Origin: Leucobacter komagatae
Lineage (GTDB): Bacteria > Actinomycetota > Actinomycetes > Actinomycetales > Microbacteriaceae
Assembly (NCBI RefSeq): GCF_006716085.1
Contig: NZ_VFON01000002.1
Location: 395,808 to 459,807 of the forward strand
DNA length: 64,000 bases
Direction: 5' to 3'
A model generated the notes under the pieces. That model was not told where the DNA came from. It made no database searches and saw only the letters and a list, made by a program, of their open reading frames with translations. The translations under genes were made by a program, and so were the position numbers. Positions 40,406-48,042 of this stretch are shown one piece after another (the first letter of the stretch is position 1; each line of letters opens with the position of its first letter).

Positions 40406-41389
40406 TCAAGTCAGCTGCACGGCCCGCACGCTGCGCGCGAACGCGGCCTCCACCAGACGCGCAGTCAGCTCCGCAAACGTCACGCCGTCTACAGCAAACA
40501 TACGCGGCACCTGCGAGTGCTCGGTCATTCCGGGCATCGTGTTGATCTCGTTGAAGATGATTTCCTCGCCCCGCACGAAGAAATCGACCCGCGCGACACC
40601 CGCGCAACCGACCGCGTCGTAGATCACGCGCGCGGCACGGCCGAGCGACTCCGCCACCGCAGGCGGCAGCTCGGCCGGCACCCGAAAGTCGGGCGCCTGG
40701 TCGTACTTCAAGGCCGTGTCGAACAGCTGCTGCGCGTCCTTCCCGATTTCGAGCGCAGGCGCGACGTGGATCTCCCCGCTCGCGAGCCGCATGACGGCGA
40801 CATCGATCTCGCGGGCCGTCACGAACTCCTCGATGAGCACGCGCGGATCGTAGGCCTGCGCGGCCGCGATCGCCGAGCGAAGATCCTCCGCGCGCTCAAC
40901 GCGCGCCGCGCCGTAGCTGGAGCCCGATGCGACCGGCTTCACCACGACGGGAAGCCGCACGGCAGCTGGGTCGCCGTGCTCGCTGGCACCGTCGATGAGC
41001 ACGCCCGCCGCGGTCGCTACCCCGAGTTTCTCGGCGATGAGCTTCGCCGCCCACTTATCCATCGCAAGCGCGCCCGCGCGCACCCCCGAACCGACGTAGG
41101 GTACGCCGATCGTCTCGAGCAGGCCAGCAATCGTGCCGTCCTCTGTCCCCTCGCCGTGCAGCGCGGGGAACACGACGTCGCTCTCCCGCAAGCGTTGGAT
41201 CGCCGCGGCGACCCCGAGCCTCGCGCCCGACGGCGTCTCCCAGCTGCCGTCACGCCGAATCGTCAGCCCGGTGACAAGGTGCCCGCTCGCGAGCAACGCG
41301 TCTCGCACTGCGGCGGCCGACCCGAGCGAGACGTCATGCTCGGAGTTCGCCCCACCCCCGATAACGAGGACATGCCTGGCCCGGCTCAT
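40406..41389 (-). CDS. ddl: D-alanine--D-alanine/D-serine ligase homologue
   Basis: This is 327 residues from the ATG at 41389 (ATGA overlap with alr). It has the ATP-grasp ligase motifs GGGANSEHDVSLGSA, ALHGEGTEDGTIAGLLE, VVKPVASGSSYG and FNEINTMPGMTEHSQVPRMF. The SEHDVS start and INTMPG end look more like Van-type ligases than housekeeping Ddl. The omega loop is short with a Lys-Tyr (ALKYDQAPDFRVP); it lacks the His of VanA-type D-lactate ligases, so the product is D-Ala-D-Ala or D-Ala-D-Ser. Company with a racemase and a VanY-like peptidase favours the D-Ser idea, but this cannot be settled from sequence alone. Confidence 0.85.
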   Translation of the reverse strand: MSRARHVLVIGGGANSEHDVSLGSAAAVRDALLASGHLVTGLTIRRDGSWETPSGARLGVAAAIQRLRESDVVFPALHGEGTEDGTIAGLLETIGVPYVGSGVRAGALAMDKWAAKLIAEKLGVATAAGVLIDGASEHGDPAAVRLPVVVKPVASGSSYGAARVERAEDLRSAIAAAQAYDPRVLIEEFVTAREIDVAVMRLASGEIHVAPALEIGKDAQQLFDTALKYDQAPDFRVPAELPPAVAESLGRAARVIYDAVGCAGVARVDFFVRGEEIIFNEINTMPGMTEHSQVPRMFAVDGVTFAELTARLVEAAFARSVRAVQLT

Positions 41390-42546
41390 CGCGCCCACCT
41401 CGCGTCAGAGGTACGCAGCACGCGGCTACTGCGCACGCCGAGCCGAGTCACGAGCTCGTGCTCGATCGTGCCCGACCATGCCGCCCACTCACGAACCGTC
41501 GGCTCGCCCCGGCCGCCCGGCCCCATCACGAGCGCGACGTCGCCGAGCTCCAGCTGCGCGTTTCCCACATCAACCACCACCTGATCCATCGAAATCCTTC
41601 CAACAATCGGGAACCGGTGCCCCCGAATACTCACCTCAGCGCGACCCTGCGCCGCGCGCGGTAGCCCGTCGCCGTACCCGAGCGGCAAAACCGCGAGCGT
41701 CGTCGCTTCGACGGTCGTGTAGTCGTGCCCATACCCCACACCGACGCCGCCCCCGACCCTGCGCAGCTGGGCGACGGGGGCGGTGAGCGTGAGCGCCGGT
41801 GTCAGCTCGGCGCGCCCGGCAGGGTCGATGCCGTAGAGGCCCGCGCCGATGCGACTCAGCGTGAAGCGCGAGTCGGGCCGGTGCAGCGCCCCGGCCGACG
41901 CCGCAAGGTGCAGCTCGCTCGGGGTGAGGCCCCGACGGTGCGCGGCGCGCACGCCGTTCACGAATCTCAAGCGCTCGATGTCGTTCTGCGCGCTCTCTGG
42001 GTCGTCCGCGCTTGAGAGGTGCCCCATGACGCCGACGACCCTCACCCGTCCGGCCTCCTCGAGCGCTCGCGCCGACTCACACAGTGCCGACCAGATCTCG
42101 GTGGGGGCGCCATCACGGGACATTCCGACGTCGAGGTGAAGGTGGACCCGCGCGGTGCCACCGGCTTCGCCCGCAGCGGCTGCGATCGCGTAGAGCTGCT
42201 CAAGGCTCGTGACCGCGACGTCGACCTGCTGAGCGGTCGCCGCCGCCCAGTCGGCATCGACGGGATTGAGCCAGCTGAGTATGGGCGCCGCGATCCCCTG
42301 CTCGCGGAGCCGGAGCGCCTCAGGGATCGTCGCGACCCCGATCCACGTCGCCCCGTTCGCAAGCGCGATCTCCGCGATGTCGCCGTGCCCGAAGGCGTCA
42401 GCTTTCACCACGGCCATCACCGGGGTTTGGGTGACCCAGCTGAAGTACCTGACGTTGTGAGCGATCGCCCGGCGGTCGACGAAGATCTCTGCGAGCCTGT
42501 GCTCGGCCGGGGGCATCCCCGTGCGCGGCGGGGCCACGGCGATCAT
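41386..42546 (-). CDS. alr: alanine/serine racemase (PLP, fold type III)
   Basis: This is 386 residues from the ATG at 42546 (ATGA overlap with the peptidase gene). The PLP Lys lies in VMAVVKADAFGHG (usual AYGHG changed to AFGHG), the second catalytic Tyr in LPLGYGDGLPRA, and VGRISMDQVVVDVG is conserved. It makes the D-amino acid for the adjacent ligase. VanT enzymes of D-Ser type operons are the same family but carry an N-terminal membrane domain, which is missing here. Confidence 0.88.
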   Translation of the reverse strand: MIAVAPPRTGMPPAEHRLAEIFVDRRAIAHNVRYFSWVTQTPVMAVVKADAFGHGDIAEIALANGATWIGVATIPEALRLREQGIAAPILSWLNPVDADWAAATAQQVDVAVTSLEQLYAIAAAAGEAGGTARVHLHLDVGMSRDGAPTEIWSALCESARALEEAGRVRVVGVMGHLSSADDPESAQNDIERLRFVNGVRAAHRRGLTPSELHLAASAGALHRPDSRFTLSRIGAGLYGIDPAGRAELTPALTLTAPVAQLRRVGGGVGVGYGHDYTTVEATTLAVLPLGYGDGLPRAAQGRAEVSIRGHRFPIVGRISMDQVVVDVGNAQLELGDVALVMGPGGRGEPTVREWAAWSGTIEHELVTRLGVRSSRVLRTSDARWAR

Positions 42547-43217
42547 GAGATCTCGCTCGCATCGGAGAGCATCGGGGGGCACTCGCCGCCCGGCGTTGTC
42601 GCCAGCTCGAAGTGCCAGCTCTCGTTCGCAAACACACGGCAGAGGCCATAGGCGTTGCCGTACTGCTCGATCCACAGCGCCGGGTCGACCCTGGCGATGT
42701 CAACGGCCTGGCCCGTGACGTGGTTTGACGCCTCTGGCGTGCTTACGAACTCCCGCGCGGCTTCCTCGCTGCCGTAGTCGTCGATCGCGTCCCGCAAGAG
42801 CAGCGCCTGGTAGTCGGAGCTGCGCCACCCTGACGTGAGCTCGATGACGATGCCGTCGGCCTCAGCGTCGGTTGCCGCAGCCTGAATTGCGTCACGCAGC
42901 GCTGGGTCAAGCCGCGCCACCGCCGGGTGCCCATCGTCGAACGGCGAAATCGGCTCGTACATGTCGATCGCACCGGTCTCGCCGTCGGCGGGTGCCGCCG
43001 CGTTTCCCAGCGGGCCGGCGTCGTTCGCACTCGCGATGCCCGGCAAGCTCGTCACTGAGGCCATCAGGGCGACGACGACCGCAACAGCGATTCCGGCGGC
43101 GGCGACGACCGCCGCGGAAATGGCGACGGCACGACGTCGCCGCTGAACCGCCGAAGAAGGGTAGGGAAAGCCGTGCTGCTTGGGGGAAACGTAGGTTTCT
43201 CGGGGAAGTCTCGTCAC
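42543..43217 (-). CDS. vanY: VanY-like D,D-carboxypeptidase (M15), membrane-anchored
   Basis: This is 224 residues from the GTG at 43217, with GAGAGGAG seven bases upstream. A basic RRRR stretch precedes one transmembrane helix (residues about 30-53). The outer domain has LTSGWRSSDYQALLL, the zinc motif SNHVTGQAVDI (SxHxxGxAxD) and ESWHFEL. Such enzymes remove the terminal D-Ala of peptidoglycan precursors. It heads the operon peptidase-racemase-ligase-regulator-kinase. Confidence 0.85.
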   Translation of the reverse strand: MTRLPRETYVSPKQHGFPYPSSAVQRRRRAVAISAAVVAAAGIAVAVVVALMASVTSLPGIASANDAGPLGNAAAPADGETGAIDMYEPISPFDDGHPAVARLDPALRDAIQAAATDAEADGIVIELTSGWRSSDYQALLLRDAIDDYGSEEAAREFVSTPEASNHVTGQAVDIARVDPALWIEQYGNAYGLCRVFANESWHFELATTPGGECPPMLSDASEIS

Positions 43218-43402
43218 GGGTGTGCTCCTCTCGTGCCACCGAACTGGCCGCGAGCCCTGTGCGAGCCGCGTTGCACACAGCCTCTCGCCCCGCCGCGCGC
43301 GCTCTGGCACGGGACGGTTCGGTTCGGCGACGGGTGGCTGGGAGTTTGCTGCGAGCGTCTCAGTCTTGCCCCGGCCCGGGCCCTAGCCCAGTCGTCTGGC
43401 GG

Positions 43403-43425
43403 CTCGTCGAGCGATACTCGTCGAG
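43403..43425. promoter_or_regulatory. direct repeats upstream of the van-like operon
   Basis: CTCGTCGAG occurs at 43403-43411 and 43417-43425, 14 bases apart, in the 212-base gap between the SDR stop and the peptidase start. OmpR-type regulators bind direct repeats, so this is a candidate site, though the spacing is not the usual 11 bases. Confidence 0.3.
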
Positions 43426-43429
43426 GGCC

Positions 43430-44143
43430 TCAGAACCGCTCGTCAAGGATCGCGGGCAGCGTCAGGTCTCGCACGAACGCCACGGGCGACAGCTCGAGCA
43501 GGGTGCGCACGACCTTGACGACGTCGTGGACGGGAATGAGCGTGCCCGCCCCGCGCTCCGCCGCCTCCCGCTCGGGCACATCGAGCCCGTCCTCGGTGTT
43601 CAAGTAGCCAAGCTGCAACGTCGTCACGGCGAGCCGCTCGGCCCGGTACCCCTCGCGCAGCGCGTCGGCGATCCCATGGATGGCGTGCTTCGAGGCGCCG
43701 AACGCAACCTCGGGCCGCCCACTTCCCCGCAGCCCCGACGTCGAGCCGGTGATGATCACGCGGCGCTGCTCGTGGCGGAGCAGCGCAGGGAGCAGCCGCC
43801 GCAGCACGACTACGGCGGCCGTCACATTCGTCGTGATGAGCGTCTCGATCTCTGCGTCGTGTTCAGCCCCAGGAGCGGTGAAATCGTACGCGGCGCTAAA
43901 AGCGTCCCGCTCCCAGATCCCGACGTTCCAGATGATCGTGTCGACCTCGGGTCCCGCGCCCGCGGCGATACGCTCCGCGGCTTCGCTCGGCCGAGCGAGA
44001 TCCGCCGCGATCCAGCGCGTCTCGCTCGTCTCGCCCTCGGGCACCGTTCGCGCGACCCCGACGACCTCGTGGCCCGCATGAGCGAGGCCTGCGGCGAGCG
44101 CGCGCCCCAGTCCACGGCTCGCTCCAACGATCAAGACTGACAT
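43430..44143 (-). CDS. short-chain dehydrogenase/reductase family protein lacking the catalytic Tyr
   Basis: This is 237 residues from the ATG at 44143 (AGGAGGGGG upstream). A Rossmann start VGASRGLG, a WNVG (NxxG) strand, ITGSTSG with the active-site Ser, and Lys152 in FGASKHAI are present. The catalytic YxxxK Tyr is replaced by Phe148. The fold and NAD(P) binding should be kept, but ordinary alcohol dehydrogenase chemistry is unlikely. It follows the sodA terminator on the same strand. Confidence 0.8.
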   Translation of the reverse strand: MSVLIVGASRGLGRALAAGLAHAGHEVVGVARTVPEGETSETRWIAADLARPSEAAERIAAGAGPEVDTIIWNVGIWERDAFSAAYDFTAPGAEHDAEIETLITTNVTAAVVVLRRLLPALLRHEQRRVIITGSTSGLRGSGRPEVAFGASKHAIHGIADALREGYRAERLAVTTLQLGYLNTEDGLDVPEREAAERGAGTLIPVHDVVKVVRTLLELSPVAFVRDLTLPAILDERF

Positions 44144-44177
44144 GTGATCCCCCTCCTGTAGGTGTGGGTGCGCTCCC

Positions 44178-44222
44178 AAAAATGGCAGGGCGCGGCCGCC
44201 TCGTGAGCGACCGCGCCCTGCC
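44178..44222 (-). terminator. intrinsic terminator of the SoxR-controlled operon
   Basis: On the minus strand a 12-base-pair perfect stem (GGCAGGGCGCGG/CCGCGCCCTGCC, 15-base loop; arms at 44184-44195 and 44211-44222) is followed by A and then five T. It lies just downstream of sodA. Confidence 0.85.
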
Positions 44223-44245
44223 CGCGCAGTGGGTGTTCCGTGCGC

Positions 44246-44845
44246 TTACTTCTGGACAGCCGCGAACCGGCGCGCAACGTCCTCCCAGTTCACGAGGTTC
44301 CAGAAGGCCTTCACATAGTCGGCGCGCACGTTCTCGTAGTCGAGGTAGTACGCGTGCTCCCACACGTCAAGCTGCAGCAGCGGGGTGACGCCGAGCGGCG
44401 CGTTGCCCTGCTGGTCAAACAGCTGGAAGATCACTGGGCGCTTCCCCAGCTCATCCCACGCGAGCACCGACCAGCCCGAGCCCTGCACGCCCATGGCCGT
44501 GGCGGTGAAGTGCGCGCGGAACTGCTCGATCGAACCGAAGTGCGTGCCGAGCGCCTCTGCGAGGTCGCCCTCGGGCTCGCCGCCGCCGTTCGGCGACAGG
44601 TTCTCCCAGAAGATGCTGTGGTTGATGTGGCCACCGAGGTTGAACGCGAGATCCTTCTCAAGCTTGTTCACGTTCGCGAGGTTGCCTGACTCGCGGGCCT
44701 CCGCGAGCTGCTCGAGCGCGGTGTTCGCGCCCGTCACGTACGCCTGATGGTGCTTCGAGTGGTGCAGCTCCATGATGCGGCCCGAGATGTGCGGCGCGAG
44801 CGCGCTGTAATCGTAGGGCAGGTCGGGGAGAGTGTAAACAGACAT
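44246..44845 (-). CDS. sodA: superoxide dismutase (Mn/Fe family)
   Basis: This is 199 residues, the family norm. Metal ligands are His in MELHHSKHH, His in GGHINHSIFW, and Asp/His in LQLDVWEHAYYLDY. GGAGEPEGDL-type and FWNLVNWEDV segments are conserved. It dismutates superoxide. It lies 23 bases after the flavin reductase stop with GAAAGGA upstream, and its terminator closes the fdxA-fprA-reductase-sodA transcript. Confidence 0.95.
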   Translation of the reverse strand: MSVYTLPDLPYDYSALAPHISGRIMELHHSKHHQAYVTGANTALEQLAEARESGNLANVNKLEKDLAFNLGGHINHSIFWENLSPNGGGEPEGDLAEALGTHFGSIEQFRAHFTATAMGVQGSGWSVLAWDELGKRPVIFQLFDQQGNAPLGVTPLLQLDVWEHAYYLDYENVRADYVKAFWNLVNWEDVARRFAAVQK

Positions 44846-44868
44846 GGTGTTCCTTTCGGTTATGGGTA

Positions 44869-45435
44869 TTAGAGTCGCTCGCCGAGCGCCGTGAACGCAC
44901 GATCTCGGTAGGCCATCGGCACGCTCGCCGCAGGATCCTCCGGCCCGGTGTGAATCTCGAGCACCTCGGCGACGACGAGCATCGAGTCGCCGACCGCGAT
45001 CTGCTGCATCGTGCGGGCGCGGAGCGCAACGCGGGCGTGCGGCAGGTGCGGTTCACCGGTCTCGAGCGTCGTCCACCCCTGCGCGGGGGTGAAGCGCTCG
45101 CCGCCGGAGACTGCGAACTCTTGGGCGATACCCGCGTGCGCAGCATCGAGGAGGTGCACAAGAAAGGTGTCAGCGGCGAGGATGAGGCCAGCGCTGCCCG
45201 TCGTGCGCGTCACCGAGAAGACGAGGGCAGCGGGGTCAACCGCGACTGAGGCGACGCTCGACGCGGTGAGGCCGACCGGCCCTTCCGGCGTCTGGGCGGT
45301 GATGAGGGCGACGCCGGCGGGGTGGTAGCGAAACGCGGCTTTGAACTCGTTCGCGAGGGTCGCGTCGGTTGTCTGTGCTTCCTGGACAGCCTGGGCCTTC
45401 TGGGTTGTCTGTGCTTCCTGGATCGAGTGTGTCAT
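44869..45435 (-). CDS. flavin reductase-like FMN-binding domain protein
   Basis: This is 188 residues. The FMN-binding split barrel has FRYHPAGVALITAQTPEGPVG, LTASSVASVAVDPA, and a C-terminal GDSMLVVAEV strand. It would supply reduced flavin using NAD(P)H. The first 20 residues contain a repeated QEAQTT, made by a 20-base duplication. The ATG overlaps the fprA stop as ATGA. Confidence 0.83.
   Translation of the reverse strand: MTHSIQEAQTTQKAQAVQEAQTTDATLANEFKAAFRYHPAGVALITAQTPEGPVGLTASSVASVAVDPAALVFSVTRTTGSAGLILAADTFLVHLLDAAHAGIAQEFAVSGGERFTPAQGWTTLETGEPHLPHARVALRARTMQQIAVGDSMLVVAEVLEIHTGPEDPAASVPMAYRDRAFTALGERL
45367..45422. repeat. 20-base direct repeat in the flavin reductase N-terminus
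   Basis: GGTTGTCTGTGCTTCCTGGA occurs at 45367-45386 and 45403-45422, a 36-base period. It keeps frame and duplicates a Gln/Ala/Thr-rich tail segment. Confidence 0.75.
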
Positions 45436-46802
45436 CGGCTGCGCTCCATCTCTCGTGCGTGGTCAAGCAGCTCGGCGCGATTCACGATCTTCGTGCGTTC
45501 GCGCCCGCGTTCTTCGCCGAGCCGTCGCTCAGCCTCGTCGATGCGCAGCCAGCCGTCCCAGCCGACAGCGGCCGTGAGCCGCTCACGCAGTGCGTCGGCA
45601 GCCCCAACCGGTGCGACGTCGGGCCGCTCGGCGAGATCTTCGAGCAGGCTCGAGATGGCCTCGGCGGCATCAGATTTTGTCGAGCCGATCAGCCCGACGG
45701 GCCCGCGACGGATCCACCCGGTCGCGTACAGGCCAGGGATCGCGGCCCCGTCGCTGCCCAAGACACGGCCAGCGGCGTCAGGGATCGTGCCGCTCACCTC
45801 GTCGAACGGCACCCCGGGCACGGGCGTCGACCGGTAGCCGATGGTGCGGTACACGGCGCCGACGTTGTGGGTGACTGTCTCTCCCGTTCCGGTGACTCGG
45901 CCGAGCTCGTCCGGGGTCGTCCGCTCCATCTCGATCGCGGTCACGCGCTCGCTGCCGGCGTCCCCTGCCCCGATGATCTGCGCGGGCTGCTGGTAAAAGT
46001 GCAGGTGAACGCGCCGGGCCGCGGTGCGGGTCGCGGGGTCAGTGTTCGCCCACTCAGCGAGCGTCTTCATGATGATGCGGCGCTGGTTGAACTGCGCGAT
46101 CATGCGCTCTGCGTGCTCGTCGAGCTCCATGTCGGCGGGGTCGACGATGACGTCGACATCGTCCCTGGCGCCGAGCTCACGCAGCTCCATCGGAGAGAAC
46201 CGCACGTCGGCGGGGCCGCGCCTGATGAGCAGGTGCAAGTCGCGCACCGGGTTCTGCCGGAAGGCCGCCTCGACGTGGTCGGGAATGTCGGTCTGTGTGA
46301 GCTGGTGTGGCTGGGTAATGATCATCCGGGCGACGTCGAGTGCGACGTTGCCCGCGCCAATCACGGCCACCGACTCGGCGTCGAGCTGCCACTCCTGGGG
46401 CGCGTCGGGGTGCCCGTCGTACCAGGCGACGAAGTCGGCGCCGCCGAACGACCCGGGCAGGTCTGCCCCGGGGATGTTCAGGTCGACGTCGCGGTCGGCT
46501 CCGGTCGAGATCACGACGGCGTCGTAGGCCTCGCGCAGCTCATCGATCGTGACGTCGGTGCCAATCTCCACGTTGCAGATGAGGCGGATGCGCGGGCTTT
46601 CGAGCACGTCGTGCAGCGCGTCCTGGATCTTCTTGATGCGGGGGTGGTCGGGCGAGACGCCGTACCGCACGAGCCCGTAGGGCGCGGGGAGTTTCTCAAA
46701 GAGATCGATCTCAACGGTCTCGTCTCGCCCCTGCAGAATGTCGGCTGCGTAGACGCCGGCGGGGCCGGCTCCGATGATAGCGACGGTTCGATGTGGCGTC
46801 AT
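45432..46802 (-). CDS. fprA: ferredoxin/flavodoxin-NADP+ reductase (FprA, adrenodoxin reductase-like)
   Basis: This is 456 residues from the ATG at 46802; the longer frame upstream overlaps the ferredoxin gene out of frame. It has the FAD motif VAIIGAGPAGVYAADIL, LPAPYGLVRYGVSPDHP, a second Rossmann motif VAVIGAGNVALDVARMI and GWIRRGPVGLIGSTKSDA. It transfers electrons between NADPH and the co-encoded ferredoxin. ATGA overlaps join it to both neighbours. Confidence 0.95.
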   Translation of the reverse strand: MTPHRTVAIIGAGPAGVYAADILQGRDETVEIDLFEKLPAPYGLVRYGVSPDHPRIKKIQDALHDVLESPRIRLICNVEIGTDVTIDELREAYDAVVISTGADRDVDLNIPGADLPGSFGGADFVAWYDGHPDAPQEWQLDAESVAVIGAGNVALDVARMIITQPHQLTQTDIPDHVEAAFRQNPVRDLHLLIRRGPADVRFSPMELRELGARDDVDVIVDPADMELDEHAERMIAQFNQRRIIMKTLAEWANTDPATRTAARRVHLHFYQQPAQIIGAGDAGSERVTAIEMERTTPDELGRVTGTGETVTHNVGAVYRTIGYRSTPVPGVPFDEVSGTIPDAAGRVLGSDGAAIPGLYATGWIRRGPVGLIGSTKSDAAEAISSLLEDLAERPDVAPVGAADALRERLTAAVGWDGWLRIDEAERRLGEERGRERTKIVNRAELLDHAREMERSR

Positions 46803-47128
46803 GCCAGTGCACTCTCCTGAGGTGGTAGGGCCGCGATAAAGGGATGGTCTCCGGGGATGGGGCCGGTGCGGGCGGCGCCACCCGGGGCTCCGACGGCGTC
46901 GAAGAACTCGACGTTTGCACCGTAGTACTCCTGCCACTCGCCCGGCAGGTCGTCTTCGTAGTAGATCGCCTCGACCGGGCACACCGGCTCGCAGGCCCCG
47001 CAGTCGACGCACTCGTCAGGGTGGATGTACAGCATCCGATCCCCCTCATAGATGCAGTCGACGGGGCACTCGTCGATACAGGCTTTGTCCTTGAGATCTA
47101 CGCACGGCAGCGCGATGACGTATGTCAC
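46799..47128 (-). CDS. fdxA: seven-iron ferredoxin
   Basis: This is 109 residues from the GTG at 47128 (GAGGGGGA upstream). It has TYVIALPCVDLKDKACIDECPVDCIYEG and then ECVDCGACEPVCPVEAI: the first group fits a 3Fe-4S site and the second a 4Fe-4S site, as in FdxA ferredoxins of Actinobacteria. It is the first gene of the SoxR-controlled operon and is the likely partner of FprA. Confidence 0.94.
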   Translation of the reverse strand: MTYVIALPCVDLKDKACIDECPVDCIYEGDRMLYIHPDECVDCGACEPVCPVEAIYYEDDLPGEWQEYYGANVEFFDAVGAPGGAARTGPIPGDHPFIAALPPQESALA

Positions 47129-47181
47129 GGCTATCCCCCTCGTCCAGCATTCGGCCCTCACATTTCGAGGGCACATCAGCT

Positions 47182-47212
47182 ATGCTAAAACCTCAACCTT
47201 GGTTGAGGTCAA
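47182..47212 (-). promoter_or_regulatory. SoxR box within a 19-base-spacer promoter for fdxA
   Basis: On the minus strand TTGACC (complement of 47207-47212)-N19-TAGCAT (complement of 47182-47187) reads towards fdxA. The overlong spacer is typical of MerR-type control. CCTCAACC-TT-GGTTGAGG (47191-47208) is a canonical SoxR box that fills most of the spacer and overlaps the end of the -35 hexamer. Confidence 0.9.
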
Positions 47213-47234
47213 GGCCCGCGTGTTGGAGGCGATG

Positions 47235-47687
47235 ATGGAACCGGCCCACTCCCCCGAAGAACTACTCAGCATCGGCGAGATGAGCCGCCGCACTGGCGTC
47301 CCCGTGTCTGCCCTGCACTACTACGAGCGAATGGAACTCATCGCGTCGCAGCGCACGGCTGGCAACCAGCGCCGCTTCCCGAGGTACATGCTGCGCCGCG
47401 TCGCACTCATCTCGGTAGCGAAGCGGCTCGGGATCCCGCTCGAGGACGTGCGCGAAGCGTTCGCGGACGTTCCGCTCTCGAGCCCACCAACGCACGAGGA
47501 TTGGCAGCGCGCCTCCCGCGAGTGGAAGAAGGTGCTGGAGCAGCGCAGGAAGGGCATCGAGCAGCTCGAGAAAGAGCTCACGGGCTGCATCGGCTGCGGC
47601 TGCCTCTCAATGAAGGCATGCTCGCTGCTCAACCCCGACGACGCGCTCGGCGACACGGGCGCGGGGGCTCGCCGCATCCCCGTGTAG
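47235..47687 (+). CDS. soxR: SoxR redox-sensing MerR-family regulator
   Basis: This is 150 residues from the ATG at 47235 (GGAGG at 47225-47229, five bases upstream). The MerR HTH reads LSIGEMSRRTGVPVSALHYYERMELIASQRTAGNQRRF. The [2Fe-2S] cluster motif CIGCGCLSMKAC (CxxCxCx5C) near the C-terminus is intact. Oxidation of the cluster by redox-active drugs should switch on the divergent fdxA operon. Confidence 0.96.
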   Translation: MEPAHSPEELLSIGEMSRRTGVPVSALHYYERMELIASQRTAGNQRRFPRYMLRRVALISVAKRLGIPLEDVREAFADVPLSSPPTHEDWQRASREWKKVLEQRRKGIEQLEKELTGCIGCGCLSMKACSLLNPDDALGDTGAGARRIPV

Positions 47688-47700
47688 GGAGCCCCTCACA

Positions 47701-47759
47701 CAGCCCAGCCCAGCCCCTGCCCAGCCCAGCCCAGCCCAGCCCCAGCCCAGCCCCAGCCC
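47701..47759. repeat. imperfect (CCCAG)n low-complexity tract
   Basis: About ten copies of CCCAG/CCCCAG follow the soxR stop. They fill the first part of the 355-base gap to the next gene. No gene is seen in 47688-48042. Confidence 0.8.
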
Positions 47760-47957
47760 TGGGCCCAAGCCCCCAAAGCTCCCAACCCCCAGACGCTGCG
47801 TATGGGATCAACGCTTCCTATGCCGATCCTGGCTTGCTTGGGGATACCTTGCGCCGAATGCATACGGTGCGGTCTACGCGGCTGTGATCCGCGCACGGGT
47901 GGGCTGTCACTTTGCGCGGTTCGAGGCAAAGTCTCAGTTTTCCTGCCCTCCGAGTTT

Positions 47958-47989
47958 TCTATGATCGATGCATGGATGATTGTCATAGA
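47958..47989. promoter_or_regulatory. inverted repeat upstream of the CNNM pair
   Basis: TCTATGA (47958-47964) and TCATAGA (47983-47989) are a seven-base inverted repeat with an 18-base spacer, 54 bases before the CNNM start. It could be an operator or a leader hairpin; nothing identifies it as a known magnesium riboswitch. Confidence 0.3.
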
Positions 47990-48042
47990 CCCAGGCTCAC
48001 CCCAACCAGGCCGCAGAGCGCGGACCGAAAGCGGGGTGAGCA

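Noticed and set aside
45369..46820. 483-residue plus-strand open frame over fprA
   Set aside because: It is antisense to a strongly conserved FprA gene with intact motifs; no domain is recognisable.
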